64,000 nucleotides of DNA from positions 434,001 through 498,000 of the forward strand of contig JAGMVK010000022.1 in assembly GCA_020747065.1 (NCBI GenBank), read 5' to 3'. The stretch comes from Cadophora sp. MPI-SDFR-AT-0126 (Eukaryota; Ascomycota; Leotiomycetes; Helotiales; Ploettnerulaceae). The stretch's first letter is position 1. The number at the start of each line of letters is the position of its first letter. Shown here piece after piece: positions 33,942 through 45,188 of the stretch. Position numbers and translations under genes: made by a program. The notes under the pieces are model-generated. The model was not told the DNA's origin, made no database searches, and was given only the letters and a program-made list of their open reading frames with translations.

Positions 33942-36900
33942 AATTGGCGTGGTTATTTGAAGGGTAACGATGATTGTAGTGATGTGACCTTGGAGAAGAT
34001 TTCAAAGATTTTTCCTACAGCTCTCCTCACTCTTTGAGTAATGTGAACTCAGATCGTCGAGTCCAGGTCCGTAAAGTCGCAATGATCTCTCACAGCAATT
34101 CGACTTTTGAATTGAGCTTTCCACCCCAGCTAGTTCAAACTGTCTTCGTCTCGTGAGCTTGGCATCTCATCCCTCTCTCATCAACATCCTCTCGCTTAAC
34201 ACCGTATCCTCCTTCCTTCCTTCGTACCAGGCACCCATCCGTACGCACCTTCCTTTTTCTCCCCATAGAAGTAAAGTGCTGTATCTATCCACAACGCCTC
34301 TCTCATTACGCAAGAACACAAAGTATGTCTTCGGAAGAAAGCCGACTTTGGCTCGAACTACTTGTTAGACGCGCGTCAATCTCTTTGTCAGGACAAAGTT
34401 GGAAGCGGTGAACTAGGCTAGTGTAGTGGAGTGAGGAGAAGAGAAGGAAAAAAGACGGAAGAGGATGTCTTCCTGTTCGAGCTCGCTATTTGAAGGTGAG
34501 TGAATGTTAGTGTTTTAGAAACACGGATGAAGAGTAGAAAGAGGTAGGGAACTCCTTGTTCTTTTCTTCCTTCTTGTCCTCTTCTTCTCCATCCCGGAGT
34601 TGTTATTCTAGTAGATCATATCGCCTTGCGTTGCCTTTGAATTTCATGTATGGGCACGTTGTCTTCATACAGTAAGCAAAGTAGCTCAATTCAGATCTGT
34701 GGTATCCTTATCTACAGCACATGTAAAGTATATGCAGTGGAACTCAACAATAGTACAACGAGAAAGCAGCGGTGAGTAATAAGCAACGGGAAAAGTCCAC
34801 ATGCCATTTTTCTGATCGCTGGCCAATGATCATACTTCAATTTGTCACTCTCACAGAATCATCGTGTTTATCCCATCCTTTTCACACCTGCAGGGTGCCG
34901 GTCGTACAAACCGGTCAATTACGCGCGGCCTTGGGATAAGTTCCTCAATATTCTCCCAATCTTAAGGTAAGTCTCGTGATGGAAGCCAGCTCCCGAGGGA
35001 TAATGAAGGTATGTATGTATATTTTCAATGAGACTCACCCGAAGTGTATCTACGTCACAGCCCGTTCTTGGAGAAGTATAATTTATGACATGCAACAAAA
35101 ATTTCTGTCTACATATTCATATGCTTGTTTCCATAGATCAGTCGGAGGGCTGTACAAATAGGGAAGAGGGGGGAGGGGATGGAGATTTTGATAGATGAGG
35201 AAGTAAGCCCGCTCATAGGTTACTTCGAGGAATAGTCGGTGAGGAGGATGAATGGGGAGAACGCGCGTCGGCTTCTGGGTGTTCTGGGCCGTGGGTGGGG
35301 ATAGGTGTGTGGGAGGAGAGGTGGATGTTAATGGGTGTGTGCGCTGGCATCCTTGACGAGGAGATTGAGGCTCAAGTGGACGGTGAAAATGGACGTTGAA
35401 AGGAAGTGAAGCGAATACTGTTGAGAGGCGAGAAATGTTTGCTAGAAAGAATGCTTTTAATATCTATTTCAGTGAGCTTGTTAGAGAGAGTCTTGAGATA
35501 TCGTTAAGTGTCGACATTGAGAGATGGATGAGGCAAAACGCAGAGGGATTAGAGGACGACGAGAAAAACGCTTAACTTCACCGTGATTGAAAATCGAAGT
35601 AAAGTCAAAATTAAAAGCCCCTGAAAATGAAGAAATCAAGAACACATACAAACTAGCAAGCAAAACTTAGCCCCAATCCCAACTCCAACTCGCCCATCGG
35701 CCGCAAACTCGCAACCACGTATCCACCTCCCTCCCCATCTCGGAATCCCCATCGGCACACACATACGCTTGCGAGGATACATATAGTCCACGTACGTACC
35801 AGTCATTCCGATTCCGCTTCCGCTTCCGCTTCAAGTCCTCGCAACACAACGCAAATACACTCAGCCCTGCTCTGCTCCGATGCGAGATTGTGCGGAGTAT
35901 GACATTCAACCGAAAACATCCGAATCCTATCCACCCTCGGTCCACAGACTTATTAGTTACGTCTACTTCTTCAGTTTTCGGCTCCGCGCCTTGAACAGTT
36001 CGTCTCATCTCATCTGATCTGATCGCCGTCCGAGACTCGCTTGTTTGTATGTCAGTGCCCATTGCTCTGTTTTGGGGGGGAAGGGGGGAGGGGGAATGCG
36101 AAGCTTGAGTTTAAGTTACTGGGGTATTGACAAAATGTGTTTATTGTGAGGCTCGATCTGGTGCGGTCCTCCGAGCAGCTGTCTAGAGATTTTATCTCGG
36201 TTTCGTGAGAAGTGCGCTCGAAGAAGCAGATGCTAACAGTTTGCTGATGGATAAATTTGTAGTGTTGTTCATCATGACCAAAGATCTACTACCCATAATT
36301 GACTGACTGGCTCACTGACTGACTTACCGACTGACTTACCTGTGGACACTGGGTACCCATGTTGCAGATCTACCTAGAGGATTGAACTGAGATTCGAGTG
36401 TCCGTGAAAGGGAAGCCAATATACAGTAGACCCGGAGGATAATCCGAGATAGGCTGGGCTGATGGTGAAGAGAGGGAGGTTTGGATTGGGGATGGAGGAT
36501 GGTGGGCGCCTCCCTCGGTAATGAGTTGAAAGGGATATTTGAAAATCCGAAGGTTCGGGACCGTGAGGTGAGGTGAGGTGAGGTGAGGTGAGGTGAGGTG
36601 AGGTGAGGTGAGGTGAGGTGAGGTGTGGGTGTCAGCTAGCGATGAGGTGTGAGTAAGTGTGGGAGTGTTTGGTCGGTTCGGGATGTGGAGGAGATGAGTT
36701 GGGTTGGGAGGATGAGAATTGGGCAGAGCTCGTGCCATTTTCATTTGGTTCTGATTTTGTGATGGAGGTGCGGTAAGCTGTTGGAATTTGTGAGGGGTTT
36801 TAGATGTAAATTGTCGTCGCGCTGTTCACCGACCGTACATATTGTCGTTCATAGAGAAGCGTTGAGGGTAGTGTTGGTATTATACGGGTTAATTTCTAGC

Positions 36901-39547
36901 TCGCAAACGCGATTTATCATTACAGAGACACGCACACAGATATTCGCCAGCCTCCAGCACTTGAAGGCCAACGTCCTTAATAAAGTCTAAAGAAACATCC
37001 ATACGTTTTGTTTGCCATGCGTGAGTAAACATCTAGTCGTTTCATTCGGCCGCTCCTCTCGCTTAACAGACCTTCAGGGGCTCAAGGGCCCAAGCTCGGG
37101 CTCGGCTCCTGAATGGACGGTTGGATTGTTTGATCTCCAGAGCCACGCAATCCGCGAATTAAGCGAGATCTATGCCAAGAGTCTGCCGCGCGTCACTACT
37201 TTTCTTGGAAGAGGATGGGTTTTCCGGTGGGGGGTTGGATTTACAGTATTGAGTGAGACGGTGGGACTTGGCGAGTGTGATTTTGGTGGTGAGGAGGGCA
37301 GAGGGAAGCTTTGCTTGGCGAGGTTGGGGGACTTGGTGAGGGAAAGGAGACGTGATGGGGAGAGGAGGCGAAACTTCACGTAAATACTTCGTACCCAGGT
37401 TGGAAAGCGATGTGACGAATTGAATTTGAGCTGAAAAGGAATTGTATAAGCAAGTCGGTGGCCAATCTTACAGTATCGTGATGTAAATATCCACGACTCA
37501 CGAGTGATTCGCAATGTCTCGGAGGTAGGCTTGCGTAGGTAAGTCTTGCCTTGATGACCAATTCACAATTCGCAATTCGTACTGAATTTGCAGTTTGTCT
37601 GTCTGTCTGTCTGTAGGAAAAAAGGAAGAACAGATGAAGATGCAACGAACCTCTCACCTAGCCTGGACTGGGCGCATTATTTCAACAAACCACGGCTCCA
37701 AGAGATCCGAATCTGATCTACAGGTCAATCAAACCCACTTGTATTCGTGGCAAGAGCCTCATGTTCATGCTCATCTCATCCACCGAAATATGCTGTTGAC
37801 GATTGATCGGTCCTGCGCCCCAAACATCTGCGGTTGCAGGCTATTTGCTTCCCCAGAAAAGTTTTGCCACCCGGTACCCGAGATATCGATAATCCTTTGA
37901 ATTGCTATCCGACCACGTGAGGGAGATAAACTCAAATCTTCAAACGCCAAGATCAGGGTTTGAAAGGGTCCTTGCTATCCCTGTCTGTCTAGAAACATTT
38001 TGGAAGGTAGAGAATGGAGTGGGGAGGTTTTTGAAGTGTTGATTTGTGGGATGTTCAGGACTGTACCGTTGTGCCAAACCAGACTCCCTGAATTTGTACT
38101 TCCCTTTGAATTAGGATTTTTCGTCGTGGCTTCGATGTCCTTGTCTCGATCTGATTGAGTGAGTGTCCTCGTAGACTCGTACTCGCAGACTCAAAGTGTG
38201 GACTTCGTCAAGAGGGGTCCAGAGGCGAGACAGACTGTAAAGTCAAAAGTCCCACCGCGTCAATGTTAATTGTGCCAAGAGATGAGATATCCACTGGCGT
38301 TGACTTGACGGGAGGAAGGACTATTGAGCTGGCAACTTGTCTTGTTTCTCCGAAGAGGTAGAGTACGTACGTACTGAGAGAGAAGATCCGAAGATCAGAC
38401 AAGAAGATGGGAAAGATCAGAACCTGAGGTTTGAAGGGGAGACGTCTCTCTTATTCTCGCTTTATCCCATCCCATTCCTTGGTATGGCATGGCCGCCAAT
38501 GCTGTCGGATATAATCCACTTTGGTCAGAACGAGGGACGGGATTTGATTGGTTCGACTCGACATCGGAGATCCTGATGAGCGGCCTATGAGTGGAGGATG
38601 CCCAGAGTAAGATCGTCTTACGGTGTCTCTGACTGGCTGAAGAGGACGACGACTTCTGCTGGACGTCGCTGACCTGAGGCAGCTTCAGGCACGACGGACA
38701 CCTGGCAGGGGGGCCGTTATGTTAGTGACGACGACGCGTGTCCAGCGATGCAAGAAATCTGAGGATCCCGAAACGCAGCCAATCAAGGAGAAGGCTGATG
38801 CCCGCCAGCTCCGCCCACAGCCGTCTGCCTGCACACTCTCTCCTCCCTCTCGACTCCACAGTCCACACGCGTACCCGTTCATTCATTGCCTTTACAGTTG
38901 CCATTGCCATCGGGAACAAAGCTCCAGTCCCAGTCCCAGTCCCAGTAGCAAGTCCAAGTCTGAAGGCGGCCACGCCATCCCTAATCTCTGGCTGCACACG
39001 CAACCCCAACCTAAACTAAGCTAACTGCTGCTGCGTTCGTACTCTCCGTACCGTAACCTGAACCTTACCAAAACACACCTTATCGTCGCCGCATACTCTT
39101 CTTCCTCATCTCTACTCACCTAATTCATTACACACGGTGCACATAGATGAAGAATAACTTCAACTGCTCCCCCTCATCAACATCACTTCTCTTCGCTCTG
39201 CCCGCATCAGCCACCGAAAGAGAGCATCTATTCTTGCAGCAGCCTAGCCTAAAGCACTAAGCGAAGTGGCATTGCGACAACTAACTGGGCTGTGCTAAGG
39301 AGGGTCCCTCATCACACTCGTTCAACACCACCACCACCACCACATCACCTCGACCTCGACCTCGACTTCCTTCCTTCAATTCAAGGGACTCCGGTCTGGA
39401 GTATCGACGACAACAACCGGAATCATAGGACAGATACACGCAGAAAGCAGGTGCGATTATCGGGTGGAGGACGACGACGATTGCTTCTGTCTCGACTTCG
39501 ACACCCTGCACATCGGCCTCGAGTACGAACCGGTAGAAGAGGAAGAG
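33942..39547. other. Gene-poor interval upstream of png1 (5.6 kb)
   Basis: No gene could be supported. It contains several simple repeats: 12 GAGGT units (36565-36624), TGAC-rich repeats (about 36300-36345), GTCT repeats (37594-37613) and CCCAGT repeats (about 38928-38947). From about 38.8 kb to the png1 start the plus strand is rich in C and T with AC runs, consistent with a long 5' leader. An open stretch in frame with png1 (39464-39547, acidic) could be an N-terminal extension if an acceptor near 39449 is used. Confidence 0.4.
36565..36624. repeat. Perfect tandem repeat, 12 x GAGGT
   Basis: Twelve uninterrupted copies of the pentamer GAGGT (ACCTC on the other strand), flanked by GT-rich sequence. 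The minus strand reads as a PHLTS peptide repeat, which is an artefact of the repeat. Confidence 0.97.
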
Positions 39548-40993
39548 ATGGCCGACTCATCGGGCTACGGCTCGCAACAGAATGGAAATGGGGACTACGA
39601 TGATCAATGGGCGAGGGGATTGACTGCACAATTCGAGGGTTTATTACGGACAAAACGACTGAACGAACTGGATCGATCAAGGACATCTTCACCATCACCA
39701 AGGGAGCGTTCGTCATCTAGCAACCTGCGAGCCGCCTCTACTCACTCACAACAATCACAGCCATCGGCATACAGGCCATCGACATCAAGTGGCTCGCAAT
39801 TCGGTGCTACCCCTCCATCGTATGCGTCGCTGAGAAGTCTACCCAAGGTCCCATCGCCACCCGCGGATGCGCAGTCGCAAAAGTTCAGGAATCTCCTCAT
39901 CTCTCTATCACTTACACCTACGAAGTACGAGAACCCTGGATTGTTGGATGAGGCCTTACAGGTAATTCCACTGGATCGGATATATGGCGAGGCAGAGGAG
40001 GAGAGCCAAGTGCTACAGGCACAGGCCGAGAGTATGGGTGATGGACGAAAGCCAGAATGGGGTTATCAAGACTGTGTCATTCGGGCGTTACTGAGGTATG
40101 TTCAAGAAAGTCCGGTAACTGATCCATACTGACTTTACACTAGATGGTTCAAGCGGTCATTCTTCTCATGGGTCAATAACCCTCCATGTTCAGTCTGTTT
40201 ATCACCAACAATTGCACAAGGCATGACACCACCAACACCCGAGGAGTCAGCATACGGTGCCCTTCGAGTCGAATTGTACAAATGTTCTGCTGGTGATTGC
40301 GGTGCCTACGAACGATTCCCAAGATACGGCGATGTTTGGCGGTTATTACAAACCCGGAAAGGACGAAGTGGCGAATGGGTCAATGTGTTCAGTATGTTGT
40401 GCAGAGCAGTAGGAGGACGTGTGAGATGGGTATGGAATGCCGAGGACCACGTCTGGACGGAAGTTTACTCGGAGATGCAAAAACGATGGATCCATGTCGA
40501 CGCTTGTGAAGAGGCTTGGGATAACCCACGACTGTACGCCGAGGGATGGGGAAAGAAGATGTCGTACTGTGTCGCCTTTTCCATGGACGGTGCAACCGAT
40601 GTCACTCGACGTTACGTCCGCAAACCCGAGCAAGCCCTAGAGCGGAATCGATGCCCAGAGGAGGTGATGCTGTACATCCAAAACGAGATTCGCAATCTTC
40701 GACGATCCAACATGCCAAAGGACGAACGCTTCAGACTTGAGAAGGAGGATAGCAGGGAGGACAAGGAACTCCGAGGATACGTCGTTGCTTCGATTGCTCA
40801 ATCCGTTGTCTCCAACCTCCGACCTGGTGAACCATCCATGATGAACGCGCGTTCACATACACCAGAAGATCAAAAATTGCCTGCTGAGCAGCCTGCCGTT
40901 CGACAAAACGGCGCTCAGGAATGGGCCAATGCTAGAGACAATGGTCAACGACACCACCAACCACCTAGAGATCCTTCACAGCGCGGCTTCTGA
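39548..40993 (+). CDS. png1: PNG1 ortholog (transglutaminase-like fold) with Cys-to-Ser at the active site
   Basis: Ortholog of peptide:N-glycanase, which in yeast and animals removes N-glycans from misfolded proteins. Two exons, 39548-40095 and 40144-40993, give 465 aa. The catalytic triad position of yeast Cys191-His218-Asp235 corresponds here to Ser258 (GRSGEW), His285 (EDHVW) and Asp302 (HVDACE). The spacing of 27 and 17 residues is identical, so the cysteine is replaced. Zinc-type cysteines are partly kept (PPCSVC, then CSAGDC before ERFPRYGD). The N-terminal 130 residues are Ser/Gln-rich and disordered. Published work on the Neurospora ortholog reports an essential but enzymatically inactive protein, which fits. 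The start could lie upstream in an acidic in-frame stretch. Confidence 0.9.
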
Positions 40994-42179
40994 ATGACTC
41001 GATGAATATCTTGTTCATATCACCAACACATCGGAAGTTGACGACATGTCGGCCAGCCATCCATCACACGGCGCCACTGAGCGACCTTGATGAGCTAGAT
41101 AGGTATCTCAAGTCGATGCCATCGCAGATATCCATCTGCACGGCATGTCGATGCCGCCTTCCTCAATGTATACATGTTGAACAATAACATCAACATTCTT
41201 CGACCACGACACTTACATTACATCACCTTACAAAAACAATACCATCATCATCACCCTGTCCATATACAGGCTTGTACGCTTATGCATTCGCGGTTGCATT
41301 TCCATTGGGGAATCGGGAGGGATTACCATTACCATTTATTTTGTCAACACGGCGTTTCGGTATTGGTCCGTGATACTTTCTACGGTATCATCATCAAACA
41401 TCAACATCTATCAATCATCGTAATTTTATTTGTCATTTTGGAAACGGGAACTAGTCGACTCGGTTCGACGTCGTCTGTTGTGATCTTTTGTGTCGGATTT
41501 GGGTTTTTGGAAACTTTGGCTGTGCTGAGGCGGTGTCCGAAGCTGGTATACAGCGGCGTTTTTGGGAAGGTCCATATGACCTCGTTCGAAGCGAAGCAGA
41601 TGGAATTTTTCCTTTGTCATTATATCATATCGTCAGATGCATGGAAGGGAGAGGATTGGCTTGGATTGGTATGAATGATGGATCTTTATTGTCGGACGGA
41701 TGAACGGCATATGTAGAGATGAGAACAGATGAGATGGAATAGGAAGGGAGGGATAAAATCATCTTCTGATCTGGTCTGATTGAGTGATTGATGACGGATA
41801 GATAGATAGATGAGATGAATATGGAATGAGAATAGAGCATGTTGGCTGCTTCAAATATTCGTTTCCCGCTGAACTTGGTGTCCTGGTGCGTTGGTGAGGA
41901 GATGTGAATGAATGAAGGAAATGCGCACGGGGGAATGGGGGATGGACTTCAAGGATGACCTTGTAAAGTCAAGTGCAGCATCGCCAAGGCCAGGCCTCAG
42001 TCATCAACTAACTCATTCACTCTTACTTACATCCTCACATAATAAAAAGTCAAAAACATCACAGATTTCATACTCCACTATTTTTCGCCTAATATCTCTG
42101 ATAGCATGGGTGTTAAGCATGGAGCTGAATCGACACCTCTTCTCAGTTTAGGGAAGGTAGGTAGGTTGGTGTGCTTCGG
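40994..42179. other. Intergenic between png1 and the transposon island
   Basis: Holds the png1 3' UTR and unassigned sequence. There is a GATA/GATAGATAG microsatellite near 41797-41812. No supported gene. Confidence 0.45.
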
Positions 42180-42226
42180 TATCCCCTCAAGCGGTGATTC
42201 GGTAACGCCTTTTAGCGTCTTAGCGG
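42180..42226 (+). repeat. Inverted repeat at the left end of the PiggyBac-like element
   Basis: It shares TATCCCCTCAAGCGGTG and AACGCCTTTTAGCGTCTT with the reverse complement of 51954-51994, with a 6-base length difference between the two blocks and one mismatch (AGCGG versus GGCGG). Confidence 0.9.
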
Positions 42227-43118
42227 CCAAGATTCTCACCAAAAATCAAGGGGATTCAGAGAAACACCACAACGCCTCTATAATTGATTATGATACCGGG
42301 CAAAGCAAGTGCTATCTTTACAGAGTGCGACCTTACAGACTTTACAGTCAAATATTAAAGCTTTCCGGCATCCGGATCCTGTTTAATTTGCAGGTACATT
42401 TACGGAAAGCTCTCCAAGTACTTTCCTCCGTACCTTTCTAGAAACCCCCTCTTTTATACAGACTATATAATTCCTCTTACTTTTAAAACGTTATAGTATA
42501 TACTCAGTCTCCTAGCTAGCCTCCAGAGGCTCTTCAACAGTGGAAATCAAAGCTGATTTACGTTTCCTACAGTTTTCCTTAGTAAGAGCAAAACAGTAGC
42601 TAAGAACCTCCGTTCTAAACGCCGTCTAATCAGTCCACTTGTCCTCTAGGGGTACTTGAGAGTGTAAACTAAGTAAGTAGGCATTAGTAAGAGCTATATC
42701 GAGTAGCCATGTAACGAGCGATTAATAGCCACCCCTTTAATAAAGCTTTTCAAGAGTATTTAGCCTCTTAAGTTGATTTCCTCGATCCACAGCACCTATT
42801 TAGTAGTTATATAAGTCTTCGTACTCGGGAATTGCAAGTATAGCACGAGTATTTAGTCCAAAGGGCTTTCGAGCCGTCTTTACCGCAGAGGAGGTCTCAG
42901 ATAGGCGTTTCCGGAGCCTCTCAACTATACTCTCTCCAACAGCAACTGTAGACATCGATAGTACTAAAGCATTGTCTTTCCACGCTATTATATTAATTAA
43001 GTTGTCTTCCGTTGCTTCCGTGTACAGTATACCCCAAGGTATTCGATCCTATGCCTTATCCTCTGCCTTCATCTTAGAGAATCGCTTCAAAATACCGGAT
43101 TTTACAGTACACGTGCCA

Positions 43119-43340
43119 TGTAACGTTGAAGTGACGGAAGTGCTGGAAATAGGGGTACTCAGGTTTAGCCGGAATATTACCGGACGGAAGCCGGACCAGA
43201 TTCGTGTATATATAGGACCGCTCCCCCTGAGAGGGCTCCTTACCTTCTTGTTTCCTTCGTACCAGACCTATAATATTACTATCTGCCTACCCTCTTGCTC
43301 CCATACTTGATACTGCACTTAGTAATATTGCGTCGTTACA
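43119..43340 (+). repeat. 5' LTR
   Basis: 222 bp, TGTAACG...GTTACA. It includes a TATATATA box at 43207-43214. Near-identical to 50660-50881. Confidence 0.96.
43207..43214 (+). promoter_or_regulatory. TATA box of the retroelement LTR
   Basis: TATATATA, 35 bp upstream of ACCTTCTTGTTT (43242-43253). That spacing fits an RNA start at or near the beginning of this 12-mer, which would mark the start of R. Confidence 0.65.
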
Positions 43341-43342
43341 TT

Positions 43343-43354
43343 AAACAAGAAGGT
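43343..43354 (+). other. Probable self-priming primer-binding site
   Basis: AAACAAGAAGGT, two bases after the 5' LTR, is the exact reverse complement of 43242-43253 inside the LTR. In the Tf1/sushi group of Ty3/gypsy elements the 5' end of the RNA folds back onto such a site and primes reverse transcription instead of a tRNA. The position downstream of the TATA box supports this reading. Confidence 0.7.
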
Positions 43355-43730
43355 CACTCCCGCCGGGGACGGCCTATATAATATCCCACCACCCAGAAGA
43401 TACAGTCGACCGATTCTTATCCGAATCGCCCCCGATTGCTATCCTCGAAGAGTCAGGATTCCAGAGATCTCCTGAACGAACTGATGAACCAGGGTTTAGT
43501 TCTGCTCGTCGCAAATCAGTATAATCAGAGTAGAGTAGTCTTCATTAACAGAGACTCCAAATAACCCCCTCCGCACAGAGGCCGCTGTGGACAAATTTGA
43601 GGTATCGCAACCACTGCTACCGGAACCCTCAAGTTTACAAAACTCTCTTAAACTACCTTCGTTCCCCTTCGGAACGCAACCGCGCAACTCCCACCGCCTG
43701 TGGAGTTGCGGCGTACAAAAAACTACCCCA

Positions 43731-45188
43731 ATGCCAGCATCCCTTGCTGGGAAATTGCGAAGTGTCCCCTTAACACTCCTGGAACCCCATATTTCGGGAC
43801 TGACCCGAATCACACCCGAATCTTCTCCTATTCCTGTCATGGATACCACTAACACGGCAGGTCCGTCTAGCGGAGCCACTGACAACACTCTCAACTCTCC
43901 AACTCCAGCCGGAAGCTTTTCTGGCCGCAGGACTCGAGGCAACAAAGGCAAAGGTCGCGCAAACCGAGATAAGAGAGACTTCAGCGACCCAGACGTGTTG
44001 AGAGGAATTATCCAATCCATGGAGAATCGAAATCGTGCTCAAGAGGCCTCCTTGGCTCGTATCGAGCAATTGCTAATTTCCGCTCGAGCCACGCCAGTAG
44101 CACCCCCCGCCAATCCTACCTCGATTCCCCTTGGAACCGTGCCGCCGATTATTCGATCAACGGAAAGAGACGAATCCACAGGTCAGAGTGGACGTACCCC
44201 GTTTGAGCCAGAAAATACCCCCCTTACCACATTCGGGGCGGAATCGGATGCCCCTCGGGGACCTAAGGTACAACTCACAGAAAAGATCTCTCCCTTGGAC
44301 GATGGAACCGACCCGACGTTCAAGCAATGGAAAGCTTCAGTTAAAGATCGATTAGAGGTCAACGCGAGTCTCTACCCAGACGCTCGAGCACAGCGAGCTT
44401 TGGTGTGGGGATCGACCACTGGCCTAGCCCGCTCTTACCTAGAGCCTCAATACCTGTCCGAAACTGATACGTTCCGGACAGCCCAGGAAATGATTTCTTT
44501 ACTGGAGACCTACTTCCTTACTGGAAATGAAGCCTACGAGGCTCGTACTAAGTTCTTCGATATGAATATGCAAGAACCAGACCACGCACGCGAAACCTTT
44601 GCCCAATTTCGTGCGAGATTCCAGAATGCCGCAATCCAAGGAAATGTGGCCCGTACAGAATGGTTCTTCTTCATGTGGCTCAAAATCACCCCCCAGCTTC
44701 GTGCCGCCACCACGTCAGTCAAGAGCTTGTGGCAAGACGACTACACGGCGATGGTAACCCATCTCATCTCAATTGACGCTGATAGGCGACGGAATGCGCA
44801 ACTCAACCCGTCTCTTACCAGCCTCCGCAAATCAGACTCTCCCCGGAGGGCAGCCAGGTCGGGCCCCTTTCGGAAGACTTCCGGACCACCCACTTCTCAA
44901 CCAGTACTTAAACCTACTTCTTCTCCCAACGCTCCCTTCCACCGCCACTCAACACCGCAGACCTTCGCAACTCCCACCCTACCGCGTCGGGAGGGCACGC
45001 AGAAACCTCAGGGAGGTTCTGGCGACCCGCAGGTGAAGTGTTATGGGTGCGGAAAGTTTGGACACTACAAGTCAGACTGTCCCGAATCGGCTAAGGTTCA
45101 GGTCCTTAACGAGGAGGAAGTCAATAACGATGCTGAAGAGATAGTGGAGAGTGAGGAAGATCAAGTGCAGGAAAACGAAGAGGCCTAG
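43731..45188 (+). CDS. Retrotransposon Gag, open reading frame
   Basis: The frame is open from 43587 to TAG at 45186. The first ATG is at 43731, and a second candidate start is at 43839 (MDTTNTAGPSSG). After a Ser/Pro-rich region, residues around FKQWKASVKDRLEVN and TFAQFRARFQNAA belong to the capsid-like retrotransposon Gag domain. The C terminus carries a CCHC zinc knuckle (CYGCGKFGHYKSDC). Unlike pol it has no internal stop, and several TGG codons remain (for example in QWK and EWFFFMW). pol is entered in the -1 frame; the pol frame is open from 45155, giving a 34-base overlap. Confidence 0.88.
   Translation: MPASLAGKLRSVPLTLLEPHISGLTRITPESSPIPVMDTTNTAGPSSGATDNTLNSPTPAGSFSGRRTRGNKGKGRANRDKRDFSDPDVLRGIIQSMENRNRAQEASLARIEQLLISARATPVAPPANPTSIPLGTVPPIIRSTERDESTGQSGRTPFEPENTPLTTFGAESDAPRGPKVQLTEKISPLDDGTDPTFKQWKASVKDRLEVNASLYPDARAQRALVWGSTTGLARSYLEPQYLSETDTFRTAQEMISLLETYFLTGNEAYEARTKFFDMNMQEPDHARETFAQFRARFQNAAIQGNVARTEWFFFMWLKITPQLRAATTSVKSLWQDDYTAMVTHLISIDADRRRNAQLNPSLTSLRKSDSPRRAARSGPFRKTSGPPTSQPVLKPTSSPNAPFHRHSTPQTFATPTLPRREGTQKPQGGSGDPQVKCYGCGKFGHYKSDCPESAKVQVLNEEEVNNDAEEIVESEEDQVQENEEA

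Noticed and set aside
36370..36744. 124-codon minus-strand frame with a PHLTS repeat
   Set aside because: It is only the translation of the GAGGT tandem repeat and flanking simple sequence.
38719..39024. Three overlapping frames of about 95-100 codons on both strands
   Set aside because: They come from repeat-like CCCAGT sequence and C-rich leader; none has a motif.
41797..41812. GATA-motif cluster as a regulatory site
   Set aside because: It is part of a GATAGATAG microsatellite, not a spaced binding-site array.
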